Source: Paenibacillus sp. BK033
GTDB lineage: Bacteria; Bacillota; Bacilli; Paenibacillales; Paenibacillaceae
Assembly: GCF_004345425.1 (NCBI RefSeq)
Contig: NZ_SLVP01000010.1
Span: 1-64,000 of the forward strand
Length of the DNA stretch: 64,000 nt
Reading direction: 5' to 3'
Below are positions 1-7,342 of the stretch, piece by piece. The notes under the pieces are model-generated. The model had not been told where the DNA came from and did no database searches. It saw only the letters and a program-made list of their open reading frames with translations. The position numbers and the translations under genes were made by a program. Position 1 is the first letter of the stretch. Every line of letters begins with the position of its first letter.

Positions 1-86
1 ACCTTCCTCACCAGCCGTAAGAATAGTATAAAACGCCGCATCAAAATTTTCATTATTCTGTGGTGCCCCGTGAGGGGCATGGATGG
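1..86. other. Left-edge sequence, unassigned
   Basis: No gene can be assigned here. On the minus strand one frame is open from the window edge to about position 83 and reads like protein, but no start codon is visible before an in-frame stop. On the plus strand frame 1 is also open up to a TAA at 88-90. Either could be the end of a gene lying outside the window. Confidence 0.25.
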
Positions 87-180
87 CTAACGGGGAACGT
101 TAGTTCAGAACCTATTCAGAGCAGCTCGCCACCACGGCAGCCTGCTCTTTTTGTCATTAAGCTGTTGCAGGATGGCTCAA
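87..180 (+). repeat. Two-hairpin intergenic repeat, copy A
   Basis: The first hairpin is CTAACG (87-92), loop GGGAA, CGTTAG (98-103). A second, terminator-like hairpin follows, AGAGCAG (118-124) pairing with CTGCTCT (142-148), then a T-run to 152 and a weak version of the family's tail. Other copies lie at 661, 2031, 2619, 3731, 3978, 4657, 5242, 9621 and 11857. The second hairpin would end transcription coming from beyond the left edge. Confidence 0.8.
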
Positions 181-224
181 TGATGTGACGAATTAATTGA
201 ATAACAAGACTAGGGGGGCTAGAA

Positions 225-638
225 ATGGATAAGGAGACAGTCTGGCAAAGTATCTGGCAGAAAGTCGAAAATGATGGACAATCCAGTTTAAACAAATATG
301 AAAGAATATGGTTAAACGTTGATGGATTAATCGGTGATGTGAGCGGAGGCGGCTTGATTAGTTTTTTTTATAATCATGGTGCTGACAATTATAAGGAAAC
401 TATCGAGGACCTAGAGACAATCGGGGCAGAATTAGTAAACAATATTGGTTCTATGTTCCCTGATGGGTCACCTCCTATAAATATTGAAGAACGGAATGAG
501 ATAATCGATTCATGGGATCATGATGAACTGAATGAGTTCCTCGAAAACCTGGATGAACAGTTTTATGCAATTATCGATGACTTAGAAAATAAGCTAGAGC
601 CAGTCATTGAAGAAGCGATAAAGCTAGCTAACAAGTAA
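225..638 (+). CDS. DUF4375/DMP19-like protein, possible immunity protein
   Basis: A 137-residue acidic, soluble protein with no signal peptide or membrane segment. Residues about 25-65 (ERIWLNVDGLIGDV, GGLISFFYNHGAD, then an IGAE helix) match the family pattern of a conserved 'NGG-x-x-x-FF-x-N' stretch followed by a helix ending in 'iGA'. Members of that family often sit in contact-toxin immunity clusters. The start is ATG after a G-rich ribosome site (AGGGGGG about 210-216). The gene stands alone, and 22 bp after its stop lies repeat copy B, which supplies the terminator. The toxin partner, if there ever was one, is not in the window. The family assignment is by eye from one motif. Confidence 0.65.
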   Translation: MDKETVWQSIWQKVENDGQSSLNKYERIWLNVDGLIGDVSGGGLISFFYNHGADNYKETIEDLETIGAELVNNIGSMFPDGSPPINIEERNEIIDSWDHDELNEFLENLDEQFYAIIDDLENKLEPVIEEAIKLANK

Positions 639-660
639 CTTATTATATGTTGGCTTTCAA

Positions 661-745
661 CTAACGGGGAACGTTAGTTCAGCCATCCAGGAGCAGTTTG
701 CCACAACGGTAGCTGCTCCTTTTTATTAAAGGGCAGTTTACGCTA
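661..745 (+). repeat. Two-hairpin intergenic repeat, copy B
   Basis: CTAACG (661-666), loop GGGAA, CGTTAG (672-677) is identical to copy A. The second hairpin is AGGAGCAG (689-696) with CTGCTCCT (713-720), followed by TTTTATTAAAGGGCAG, the family's tail. It lies 22 bp after the preceding stop codon and should act as that gene's terminator. Confidence 0.85.
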
Positions 746-809
746 ATGAAGGAATAGAATATGTTTTTCACGAATAATGAGATAATGTCGTTAAATAAGG
801 AGTGCGCTA

Positions 810-2015
810 GTGAAGTTATATAAACGAGTCATATATCGGTTAGCTAAAAGGGATACGCCTCTAGGGGTAACCGAAAGGATCAGACAAGCGTTCATTACTT
901 CGGATATTGTCCCCCATGACATTAAATTTTTCGTCAGTGACTCGCAACGAGGTGTTTCTGGCATCGATCGGCTACTAAAACAAAATCCTAAACTTTCCTC
1001 ATATCGATATTCGGTCGGGACATCAGAGGGCTTCGAGCAAAGACTTACCAACCTACCCGCCCGATGGGACGGAGCAAATTCAGATGGTGTCACCAATTCG
1101 CTGGGAATGGAAGATGCAATTGAAATTGTAGGCGGAATTCCACGCCGCTACCCTTTGAATAGATTGACGTTTATATTCGATAACCTTCCGATACTTCGTC
1201 GGAACCCTAAAGCTTCCATTGAAGATCCAATACCTTTCGTTGCAAAAGGAGATGTTCGTTATCAAAGGCTCTTTTCACCTAGTGTAACGGGCTGGAGCGA
1301 CTACCCTTCTCCGTGTATTCGTTTACAAAGCGATTGGTGGATTTCAGGAAGAAATAACTTTCTAGATGCCATCGTCGAGCTTGGTGATCTCGCGGACGGT
1401 CTACCGCCGTTGGAACTGAACGAACTGGAACGCCAATTTCTGAGCTCTATCGGTGACATTTATCACGAGCGCGTATTTGCCGTTCCTTCAAATAAGGAAG
1501 AAGCAGCAGCTGTTTACGAAAATATTATTGCTGGTGAGCGGATCGTGCAGTCATGCTATGATGATGATGCAAATTTAATCGGCGTTGACTATCCGTATCC
1601 ACTAGAGCCGCTTAAGATAGGTGATCATGCTTCCGAACCGTTGTCGGTCAAAAAGGCAATCACCACGCATTTTAAAAAGCGCGGCTTCATCTACAATACC
1701 AAGTATAGCAACGGTGGGGTCTATACGATTACAAAGATAACGAAGAATCACCATCTTGTGAGACTTACCTTTGAACTTGGCAAATTTAGTGCAGATGTAT
1801 CGTGCGTGGGCGGTATTGAAGGCCCGCTGTGGAAGCATGATTTTAAACTGCCAGCCGCACATACTAATATGGAACCGTACCGGGTAACTCGGCAAATTGA
1901 CATGGATCATCAGATTGGGAACATTGCCGCGGCTTACAATATCATTGAAAAGCCGATTATTGAAACAATTGACGACTTGTATGGTATAGGACCGTCTTGG
2001 CTAACTTTTTTATAG
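810..2015 (+). CDS. Hypothetical protein, 401 aa
   Basis: I do not recognise this protein. It starts with GTG at 810, seven bases after AAGGAG (797-802), and has 401 residues without a signal peptide or membrane helix. The N-terminal half contains basic segments and a tryptophan-rich stretch around residues 155-185 (GWSDY, SDWWISG). The C-terminal part (about 285-360) looks like alternating beta strands (VYTITKITK, HLVRLTFELG, FSADVSCVGG). It is monocistronic and followed 15 bp later by repeat copy C. By position it belongs to the row of single genes that each end in the same repeat, which includes immunity-like genes. That is only context, not a function. Confidence 0.7.
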   Translation: MKLYKRVIYRLAKRDTPLGVTERIRQAFITSDIVPHDIKFFVSDSQRGVSGIDRLLKQNPKLSSYRYSVGTSEGFEQRLTNLPARWDGANSDGVTNSLGMEDAIEIVGGIPRRYPLNRLTFIFDNLPILRRNPKASIEDPIPFVAKGDVRYQRLFSPSVTGWSDYPSPCIRLQSDWWISGRNNFLDAIVELGDLADGLPPLELNELERQFLSSIGDIYHERVFAVPSNKEEAAAVYENIIAGERIVQSCYDDDANLIGVDYPYPLEPLKIGDHASEPLSVKKAITTHFKKRGFIYNTKYSNGGVYTITKITKNHHLVRLTFELGKFSADVSCVGGIEGPLWKHDFKLPAAHTNMEPYRVTRQIDMDHQIGNIAAAYNIIEKPIIETIDDLYGIGPSWLTFL

Positions 2016-2030
2016 TTAAAGCGTAGGCAT

Positions 2031-2096
2031 GTTACGCTAACGAGGAACAATAGCGTAACAATGAGACAGCAGCCGGAGTACAACGATCGGTTGCTT
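2031..2096 (+). repeat. Two-hairpin intergenic repeat, copy C (extended first hairpin)
   Basis: Here the first hairpin has 9-bp arms, GTTACGCTA (2031-2039) and TAGCGTAAC (2051-2059), around ACGAGGAACAA. The second hairpin, AGCAGCCG (about 2068-2075) with CGGTTGCT (2088-2095), has one G-U pair. There is no T-run: protein-coding sequence of the neighbouring pseudogene begins at once, so the copy appears cut by a deletion. Confidence 0.6.
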
Positions 2097-2622
2097 TGAA
2101 GATGATATCCTTGAACTTAGAGAGATTGATTTCCAGACATTTAATCAGGAGTATAATCAAATTTACGGTTGTTTTACCATCATCGTAAATGGGATTGAAT
2201 ATCTGCCTTATCCTTCATCTGAAATGAAACTAGAAACGAAACGTATATATTCTGAGCTAATACTGACTCACTTTGATTTTCTTATCGATGTGTATTATCA
2301 ACTTCCAAAGAACAACTACGTCGCTTTAAAATATATTGAAAACCACTGGACTTGGCTTGAGTTCATTTAAGAAGGAACTGAACTTATTGTTAGTGAGTTG
2401 AATTATGAAACTCATGAGGGATCGTGGCTACAAACTGACAGAAGACTATTTATAAATGCAATAAAAGAAGACATTATTAATGAGAGAATACAATGGGAAG
2501 ACTTTGAAAAAGAACTTATTTCAAAAACCAAAGAATTTTTAAATACAATACAAGAGCTAAATGAAAGTATTCTTGCCTCAAATTGTTTTAAACAGATTAG
2601 ATCATTTGCTTTAGATCATTAA
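2065..2622 (+). pseudogene. 5'-truncated hypothetical gene with internal stop
   Basis: One frame stays protein-like from about 2092 to 2622 but is broken twice. It has no start codon: the frame emerges directly from the second hairpin of repeat copy C, and the first in-frame stop upstream is TGA 2062-2064. It is interrupted by TAA at 2368-2370, after which the same frame continues through EGTELIVSELNYET to a TAA at 2620-2622. The product would be about 180 acidic, aromatic-rich residues, similar in feel to small immunity proteins, but I recognise no family. A TTG at 2398 could restart translation and give 74 residues. The final stop lies inside the next repeat copy (D). Confidence 0.55.
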
Positions 2623-2710
2623 CGAGAAACGATAGCTTGATACAACACGATGGCAGCTGGCTTGATGTTCAGCTGCCGTTTTCATTGAGTAACAGTTTAT
2701 TTCCAATATG
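2619..2710 (+). repeat. Two-hairpin intergenic repeat, copy D
   Basis: A degenerate first hairpin (ATTAACGAGAAACGATAG, 2619-2636) supplies the stop codon of the pseudogene before it. The second hairpin is GGCAGCTG (2652-2659) with CAGCTGCC (2670-2677), then TTTTCATTGAG and the tail ending TTCCAATATGTG (2701-2712), shared with copy F. Confidence 0.75.
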
Positions 2711-2855
2711 TGTTAAAATTAGTGGTGTGGATTCAACCGTTCTGAAACGTTAACATTTATGAAAAACTTACTGTGATTACGTATACAGGCGTTGAGAAAA
2801 GATTGAGCTCTTAAGAAATAATCTTAAGTTAATTATAGAAAGAGGTCGAATAAAA

Positions 2856-3662
2856 TTGAAAGTTTGGAGCCTTGTACCTAACATTAACAGCATGGTTATT
2901 GGTTTAAAAAATTTTGATGACGATACTGATAAAGTAGAGTTTAATGGAGAACCAATCTTGAATTGGGAAGTAATCGAAATGAAAACGTATAAAAAAAACA
3001 AACTTGTTGATTTTCCACATTTTTTAAGCAATATACTAGTAATGTCTGAAAAGGCTCGAAACTTACTTAACGATTATTTCAGTGATTACGCACAATTCCT
3101 GCCAATCAAACATGGCAAACAAACGTTATTTTTTATCAATGTCACTAATGTTATTGATTGTTTAGATTACACTCGTACAGAGTACGTGACTATGCCATCA
3201 GGGAAAATTAGTCATTTTAAAAGACTATATTTTAATAAAGATCAGGTTGAAAATAGTTTGATATTCAAGACGCCTGAATTTGCAAACAAAAAAGTTTTTG
3301 TAACAGATAAAATGAAAGAAATAATAGAGAAAAGTAATTTGGAGGGTATTGAATTTAATCAAGAATGGGACTCGGACATAACTAAGGAGATTGAGAGAAA
3401 AAATAGTGAAGCGTATGAAAAGAAAATATTTGAAATTGACCAAAGAGAAGGTCAGAAATATGCTTGGTCGGAGGCTGTAGAATTATTAGAATATAATAAA
3501 GCATTAACCAGTGGTAAGTGGAAAATTCAAAAGAATAAACAGGGAACAATGGTATTAGGACAATTGACATTTGATTTTAGTTATATGTGGATGAACCCTA
3601 TATATCTTCCACCAAGCTTATTAGATCTTCAATGGAAATTAGATGAAAAGGCTGACATTTAG
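2856..3662 (+). CDS. Imm11-like (DUF1629) immunity protein
   Basis: A 268-residue soluble protein beginning with TTG, 11 bases or so after AGAAAGAGG. The order of features fits the Imm11/DUF1629 fold of polymorphic-toxin immunity proteins: PHFLSNILVMSEKARNLL (about residues 54-71), then QFLPI and a 'YxIN/FFIN' strand leading to IDCLDY (about 80-107), and near residues 140-170 a 'FVTDKMKEIIEKSNLEGIEF' type ending. Such proteins neutralise toxins delivered by neighbouring cells. No toxin gene is present, so this would be an orphan immunity gene. Codon use is AT-rich like its neighbours and unlike the sugar loci further right. Repeat copy E follows about 70 bp after the stop. Confidence 0.65.
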   Translation: MKVWSLVPNINSMVIGLKNFDDDTDKVEFNGEPILNWEVIEMKTYKKNKLVDFPHFLSNILVMSEKARNLLNDYFSDYAQFLPIKHGKQTLFFINVTNVIDCLDYTRTEYVTMPSGKISHFKRLYFNKDQVENSLIFKTPEFANKKVFVTDKMKEIIEKSNLEGIEFNQEWDSDITKEIERKNSEAYEKKIFEIDQREGQKYAWSEAVELLEYNKALTSGKWKIQKNKQGTMVLGQLTFDFSYMWMNPIYLPPSLLDLQWKLDEKADI

Positions 3663-3730
3663 GTTACAAACCGTCAGTATGCGTATCCATTTCGATAATG
3701 ACAACTAGAACTATGCGTTAATTTATTAGG

Positions 3731-3800
3731 CTAACGGCGAACTTTAGTTGAATAATGACGACACAGCGGCAGCCTGCAGCTGATCTTGTTCAAAAAGATG
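3731..3800 (+). repeat. Two-hairpin intergenic repeat, copy E (eroded)
   Basis: CTAACGGCGAACTTTAG (3731-3747) followed by TTGAA matches the first hairpin and its border. The second half (GGCAGCCTGCAGCTGATC around 3768-3785) keeps both GCAGC arms but has lost the clean stem and the T-run. Confidence 0.6.
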
Positions 3801-3811
3801 GGGGAAAGTAA

Positions 3812-3940
3812 TTGGTGGGGTCATTATGGGAAGGCTGGGATGCCTTTTACATTATACTGTTATATTTTGTAGCTCCTATTCTTGTTCCGATAATTATAAT
3901 TATTATTATTGTACTCTGCCTTAAATATTTTAGAAAATGA
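3812..3940 (+). CDS. Small single-pass membrane protein
   Basis: A 42-codon frame starts with TTG at 3812 (or GTG at 3815) right after GGGGGAAAG and ends at TGA 3938-3940. It encodes one hydrophobic segment of about 25 residues, AFYIILLYFVAPILVPIII and on, ending in the basic KYFRK tail that would stay in the cytoplasm. The gene sits between repeat copies E and F, as do the other single-gene units here. No function can be assigned. Small hydrophobic peptides of this kind occur as toxin components and as regulators of membrane complexes, but nothing in the sequence decides between these. Confidence 0.5.
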   Translation: MVGSLWEGWDAFYIILLYFVAPILVPIIIIIIIVLCLKYFRK

Positions 3941-3977
3941 GGCAAATCCAATATCAGTATATCCGTTGGTAATTAAA

Positions 3978-4077
3978 CAAACGAAGAACTTTAATTCAAA
4001 TCACAAGAGCTGCAGCGGATCGGAGGATCCACTGCAGCTCTTGTTGAAGTAAAGGGTAGGATAGTTCCAATATGTGG
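3978..4077 (+). repeat. Two-hairpin intergenic repeat, copy F
   Basis: The first hairpin is worn (AAACGAAGAACTTTAATTC). The second is the strongest of the family: CAAGAGCTGCAG (4004-4015) pairs perfectly with CTGCAGCTCTTG (4032-4043), with a nested GGATC/GATCC inside. The tail TTGAAGTAAAGGGTAGGA (4045-4062), then TAGTTCCAA, is nearly identical to copy K 7.9 kb away. Confidence 0.8.
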
Positions 4078-4126
4078 TATCCTTATATCTATAATGCTCA
4101 AACTTTTTGAAGGAGGATTCTAATAA

Positions 4127-4594
4127 ATGATGAAGCAAACTAAATTCTCCGTGCTATCTATAGCAATAGCCGCAGCTTTAACCATTCCAGCAGTAATTAA
4201 CGCTGATTCTGCAGAGGTAACGCCAACAGAATCCAATCCTTCAATCGTAACTCCAGTCACATCGCCAGATGGAAACAAATGGTCTGGAAACGTCAACAGT
4301 ACGTCTACTAGCGCTAGCTCTGCTTTCGTAGTGCCAAGTGGTTTCGGCAATGTAAAACTTCACTTTCACAACGTAGGTAAAGGCGCGGTAACTGTTACAG
4401 TAAATTCTACAGGCTTAGAGTATGTATCAGTAACTATAGATCCAGGAGCAGAGTATACGTGGAAAAGCACTACCAATTATCCGCAAGGTATGCGCGCTGG
4501 TAGTTATAGCGTCTCATATCACTCTTCCACTGCTGCTGTAAGCGTAGATTATTCCGGGTGCGCTTCGGACAGTGTAACGAAGGAACTGCACTGA
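4127..4594 (+). CDS. Secreted hypothetical protein, 155 aa
   Basis: Two adjacent ATG codons (4127, 4130) follow AGGAGG at 4111-4116; 4127 is the better spaced. Residues 1-26 form a clear signal peptide: basic MMKQTK, a hydrophobic core of alanines, isoleucines and leucines, and a cleavage-like site near VINADSA. The mature part of about 128 residues is rich in serine, threonine and valine and reads as a small beta sandwich (VKLHFHNVG, AVTVTVNSTG, VSVTIDPGAEYTW, SYSVSYHSS, VSVDYSGC). It resembles secreted cell-surface or bacteriocin-like beta proteins of Bacillota only in general shape. Repeat copy G follows 62 bp after the stop. Confidence 0.65.
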   Translation: MMKQTKFSVLSIAIAAALTIPAVINADSAEVTPTESNPSIVTPVTSPDGNKWSGNVNSTSTSASSAFVVPSGFGNVKLHFHNVGKGAVTVTVNSTGLEYVSVTIDPGAEYTWKSTTNYPQGMRAGSYSVSYHSSTAAVSVDYSGCASDSVTKELH

Positions 4595-4656
4595 ATGGAC
4601 TATGTGATTGATAAAGGAAAATCAGATGAATGCTATCTTCACTTTTTATCCTTAAG

Positions 4657-4745
4657 CTATCGGGGAACATAAGTTGAACTATCCAGGGAGCAGACTGCCG
4701 GCGCAGCTGCTTCCTTTTTTATTAAGCGAAAGGGCAGATTTGCAC
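4657..4745 (+). repeat. Two-hairpin intergenic repeat, copy G
   Basis: CTATCG (4657-4662), loop GGGAA, CATAAG (4668-4673), then TTGAACT. The second hairpin pairs GGAGCAG with CTGCTTCC near 4687-4714, followed by TTTTTT and ATTAAGCGAAAGGGCAG, the family tail. Confidence 0.8.
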
Positions 4746-4803
4746 AACAATTGATTGTATTTTTCGTCCTAATTTTTGGGAGATTTACGAAGGGGGGATA
4801 TGC

Positions 4804-5217
4804 GTGAGAATTGTAATGTTTGTTGTTTTGTTAATTTGCTTCATTATGACAGGATGCAAGAAAGAAGATTTAAAAATTACGTCAGAGCAGATTAAAGCTT
4901 CTTTCGAGTCGAAAGATATTCAGTTATCAGAACCACAAGAAATAAGTCCTGAGAATGTATTTATTAGGACTTTGAATAATGTTAAACCTGAATTTTTTGC
5001 GATAAATGCAAATCAGCTAATTAGCTTTTATGTCTATTCCTCCCGCCAAGAAGCTGAAAAAGCGCTAAAGGATTTCGAAGAGAGTACAGCAGCAACTGAT
5101 TTGGTAAGGCACAGCGAATACCAAGTAGCGAATGTTATATTATTTTACGAATACGCAGGTTCTGCAAAGGATGAACGGGTTGAAGGAATAATGATGGGAT
5201 TGCAGGTTACGAAGTAA
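4804..5217 (+). CDS. Putative lipoprotein, 137 aa
   Basis: The gene starts with GTG at 4804 after GAAGGGGGG. Its first 18 residues are a lipoprotein signal with the lipobox IMTGC, so the mature protein would be anchored to the outer face of the membrane through Cys18. The remaining 120 residues are soluble, with a KITSEQIKASFESKDI helix and two regions resembling a small alpha/beta fold (VFIRTLNNV, LISFYVYSSRQEAEKALKDFEE). No family is recognised. It is one of the single-gene units bounded by the two-hairpin repeats, copies G and H. Confidence 0.65.
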   Translation: MRIVMFVVLLICFIMTGCKKEDLKITSEQIKASFESKDIQLSEPQEISPENVFIRTLNNVKPEFFAINANQLISFYVYSSRQEAEKALKDFEESTAATDLVRHSEYQVANVILFYEYAGSAKDERVEGIMMGLQVTK

Positions 5218-5241
5218 TCTACATTCACTCCTTGTCATTAT

Positions 5242-5316
5242 CTATCGGGGAACGTTTGTTTAGAACACAGCGAAGGGAGGCTGCTGGAATATCGACAGCC
5301 TTTCGCTCATTTTTTG
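5242..5316 (+). repeat. Two-hairpin intergenic repeat, copy H
   Basis: CTATCGGGGAACGTTTG (5242-5258) keeps the family core. The second hairpin pairs AGCGAAGGGAGGCTG (5269-5283) imperfectly with CAGCCTTTCGCT (about 5297-5308) and is followed by CATTTTTTG. It lies between two convergent genes and can end the lipoprotein transcript. Confidence 0.7.
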
Positions 5317-5367
5317 AGCGATATGAGGGATCATGATCGGTTTCGATCATGATGGGTTTCCTGAATT

Positions 5368-5901
5368 TTATTTATGAAATAACCGAATAAGCGTCGAGAT
5401 TTCTTCAATGGATTCTTTTCGACCATTTTTAATCCACATCACCCAAATTTCAAAAACGCCTGCACTCATAAAGTCGATCCAGTAGTTTCGTTTCGCTCCC
5501 GTCCAGTCCGGAAAGGGAATAATCTCATCGTAAAGCTGAGCAACGTGAGATTTGAAAATTTGATAAAACAGCCCGATATAATCGTCTTCGATCGCCATGT
5601 GAAAATCCTTGGATAGGTCAAGAAAAAAGCTCGTTAGATCGGCTATTTTCTGTTCATGGTTTTTTTTATTGGCGATTTTATTAAATATATCCGCGAATTT
5701 AGGTTCGTAGTATTCCTTCAATACTTGTTCAAGGTTTTCATAATTTCTATAGAACCCCATTCGACTGACACCGGCTTTTTTGACGACTTCTGAAACGGTT
5801 ATTTTTGAAAGTCGATCGGTCTTTAAAAGCTCCAGCAACGCAAGAGCAATCCATTCTTTAGTGTCTTTTTTTATGTTTTGGGCGTGTTCCGTCGCTGCCA
5901 T
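5368..5901 (-). CDS. TetR/AcrR family regulator
   Basis: A 177-residue regulator. Residues about 13-60 form the TetR DNA-binding domain, with the helix-turn-helix ITVSEVVKKAGVSRMGFYRNYENLEQVL; the C-terminal ligand domain is of the short alpha-helical type. ATG at 5899-5901 follows GGAGGAAG. It is divergent from a short-chain dehydrogenase gene. The 115 bp between them hold one clear promoter for that gene and inverted repeats that are natural operator candidates, so it probably represses its neighbour and possibly itself. Confidence 0.88.
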   Translation of the reverse strand: MAATEHAQNIKKDTKEWIALALLELLKTDRLSKITVSEVVKKAGVSRMGFYRNYENLEQVLKEYYEPKFADIFNKIANKKNHEQKIADLTSFFLDLSKDFHMAIEDDYIGLFYQIFKSHVAQLYDEIIPFPDWTGAKRNYWIDFMSAGVFEIWVMWIKNGRKESIEEISTLIRLFHK

Positions 5902-5937
5902 TACACTTCCTCCATTTTGTCACAGATGTTTGTCTTC

Positions 5938-5994
5938 CACTTGTATTACAGAATATTCAGCTTTAAAATAGTGTACAACTGTTACAAGTGTAAC
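5938..5994 (+). promoter_or_regulatory. Promoter with TetR operator-like palindromes
   Basis: A -35 box TTGTAT (5941-5946) and -10 box TAAAAT (5964-5969) with a 17-bp spacer point to the dehydrogenase gene. Just downstream, where transcription would begin, lies GTTACAAGTGTAAC (5981-5994), with 6-bp perfect arms. CACTTGTA (5938-5945) and TACAAGTG (5983-5990) also form an 8-bp inverted repeat spanning the promoter. This arrangement fits repression by the divergent TetR protein. Confidence 0.6.
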
Positions 5995-6016
5995 GTCAAT
6001 GAGAGGAGCATTCACG

Positions 6017-7063
6017 ATGGCGGAGAGTAACAAGCCCTTAGTTCTTGTGACCGGCGGTTCAGGATTTATCGCGGTTCATATTATGTTGAAATTACTCGAG
6101 CAAGGTTTCAGTGTTCGGGCATCGCTTCGTACCATGAGTAGACAAGATGAAGTAAGAGATATGCTAAGATCAGGCGGAGTTACTTGCTTTGAAGGCCTGT
6201 CGTTTATTCAAGCGGATTTATCTAATGATCATAATTGGGACGATGCTGTTAAAGGAGCGGAATATGTCATTCATGTAGCTTCCCCGACGCCTAATAAAGT
6301 GTATAAAGACGAGAATGAAATGATTCAACCCGCACGCGATGGCGTTTTGCGTGTGCTAAGAGCCGCGCGTGACGCGGGAGTCAAACGAGTTGTTTTAACC
6401 TCCGCTTTCGGAGCGATCGGCGTGGGCCACAAGAATCATAAAGGACCTTTCACCGAAAAAGATTGGTCGAATACGGACGCGAACATTCATCCCTATCAAA
6501 AATCCAAAACCATTGCCGAAAAGGCGGCCTGGGAATTTATTCGCCAAGAAGGAAACGGTTTAGAACTGGCAACGGTAAATCCCGTTGGAGTGATGGGGCC
6601 GATCTTAGGCAATGATTATTCTCATTCAAACAATAGCATTCGACAGATGCTGGAAAGCAATCAAAAGTATGTCCCTAAAATTTATTCCGATTATGTAGAT
6701 GTCCGTGATGTTGCGAGTTTACATATATTGGCCATGTTGCGTCCCGAGGCAAATGGAGAGCGTTTTATCGCCTCTAGCGCAGAGACGTTGTCGATGTTGG
6801 ATATTGCGAATATTTTAAGAAAACATTTGGGCGAAGACGCTAAAAACGCACCAAAAGGTGAACTTCCAAGTATTTTAGTTCGTGCGATCGCGATCTTTAA
6901 ACCACAATTAAGAATGATAGCAACGCTCCTGGGACAAGATATGTCAACTAGCAATCAAAAGGCCAAACGTTTACTTGGATGGACACCTCGTTCGGCGGAA
7001 GAAGCCATATCTGCAACGGGTAAGAGCATGATAAAAATCATTAAAGAGCAGAAGAAGTCGTAA
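6017..7063 (+). CDS. NAD(P)-dependent SDR, dihydroflavonol-reductase-like
   Basis: A 348-residue extended short-chain dehydrogenase/reductase. Residues 8-19 (LVLVTGGSGFIA) are the nucleotide-binding glycine motif. A catalytic tyrosine-lysine pair is seen in HPYQKSK (about 160-166), and VNPVGVMGP follows as in aldehyde/ketone reductases related to dihydroflavonol 4-reductase. Such enzymes reduce small carbonyl compounds in the cytoplasm. I chose ATG 6017, which sits 8 bases after AGAGGAG; an upstream ATG at 5999 has no ribosome site and overlaps the operator region. Likely controlled by the divergent TetR gene. Confidence 0.85.
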   Translation: MAESNKPLVLVTGGSGFIAVHIMLKLLEQGFSVRASLRTMSRQDEVRDMLRSGGVTCFEGLSFIQADLSNDHNWDDAVKGAEYVIHVASPTPNKVYKDENEMIQPARDGVLRVLRAARDAGVKRVVLTSAFGAIGVGHKNHKGPFTEKDWSNTDANIHPYQKSKTIAEKAAWEFIRQEGNGLELATVNPVGVMGPILGNDYSHSNNSIRQMLESNQKYVPKIYSDYVDVRDVASLHILAMLRPEANGERFIASSAETLSMLDIANILRKHLGEDAKNAPKGELPSILVRAIAIFKPQLRMIATLLGQDMSTSNQKAKRLLGWTPRSAEEAISATGKSMIKIIKEQKKS

Positions 7064-7132
7064 AAATATAATGAATAGAGCTTCTCGAAACTTATGAAGT
7101 AGTGATCATTTAAGAGGCGTTTATGAGTTACC

Positions 7133-7158
7133 AAAAGGCTCCCGATCGGGCGCCTTTT
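7133..7158 (+). terminator. Rho-independent terminator
   Basis: AAAAGGC (7133-7139) pairs with GCCTTTTT (7152-7158) around CCCGATCGGG, which can pair further. The run of T completes an intrinsic terminator 70 bp after the dehydrogenase gene. Confidence 0.75.
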
Positions 7159-7342
7159 TACTATTCGCCGATATGACGGTTAAGCCGAACCTTATCACAA
7201 GTGACGTGAAAAATGAGATGAAAGAGTTGCTAAGGAAGATGTTGGGCAGTGTGGTATTCAGGAATGAAAGGGGAAGGTGATATCGCTTCTTCCCCTAGTT
7301 TTCCTTTCGGATGGCTTCCTCTATGGCCAGCCGTTTCAAATC

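Noticed and set aside
87..5316. Integron attC sites
   Set aside because: The repeats are palindromic and follow genes, but the R''/R' core pair (RYYYAAC ... GTTRRRY) at the right distance is not present and no integrase gene is seen. The likeness is in layout only.
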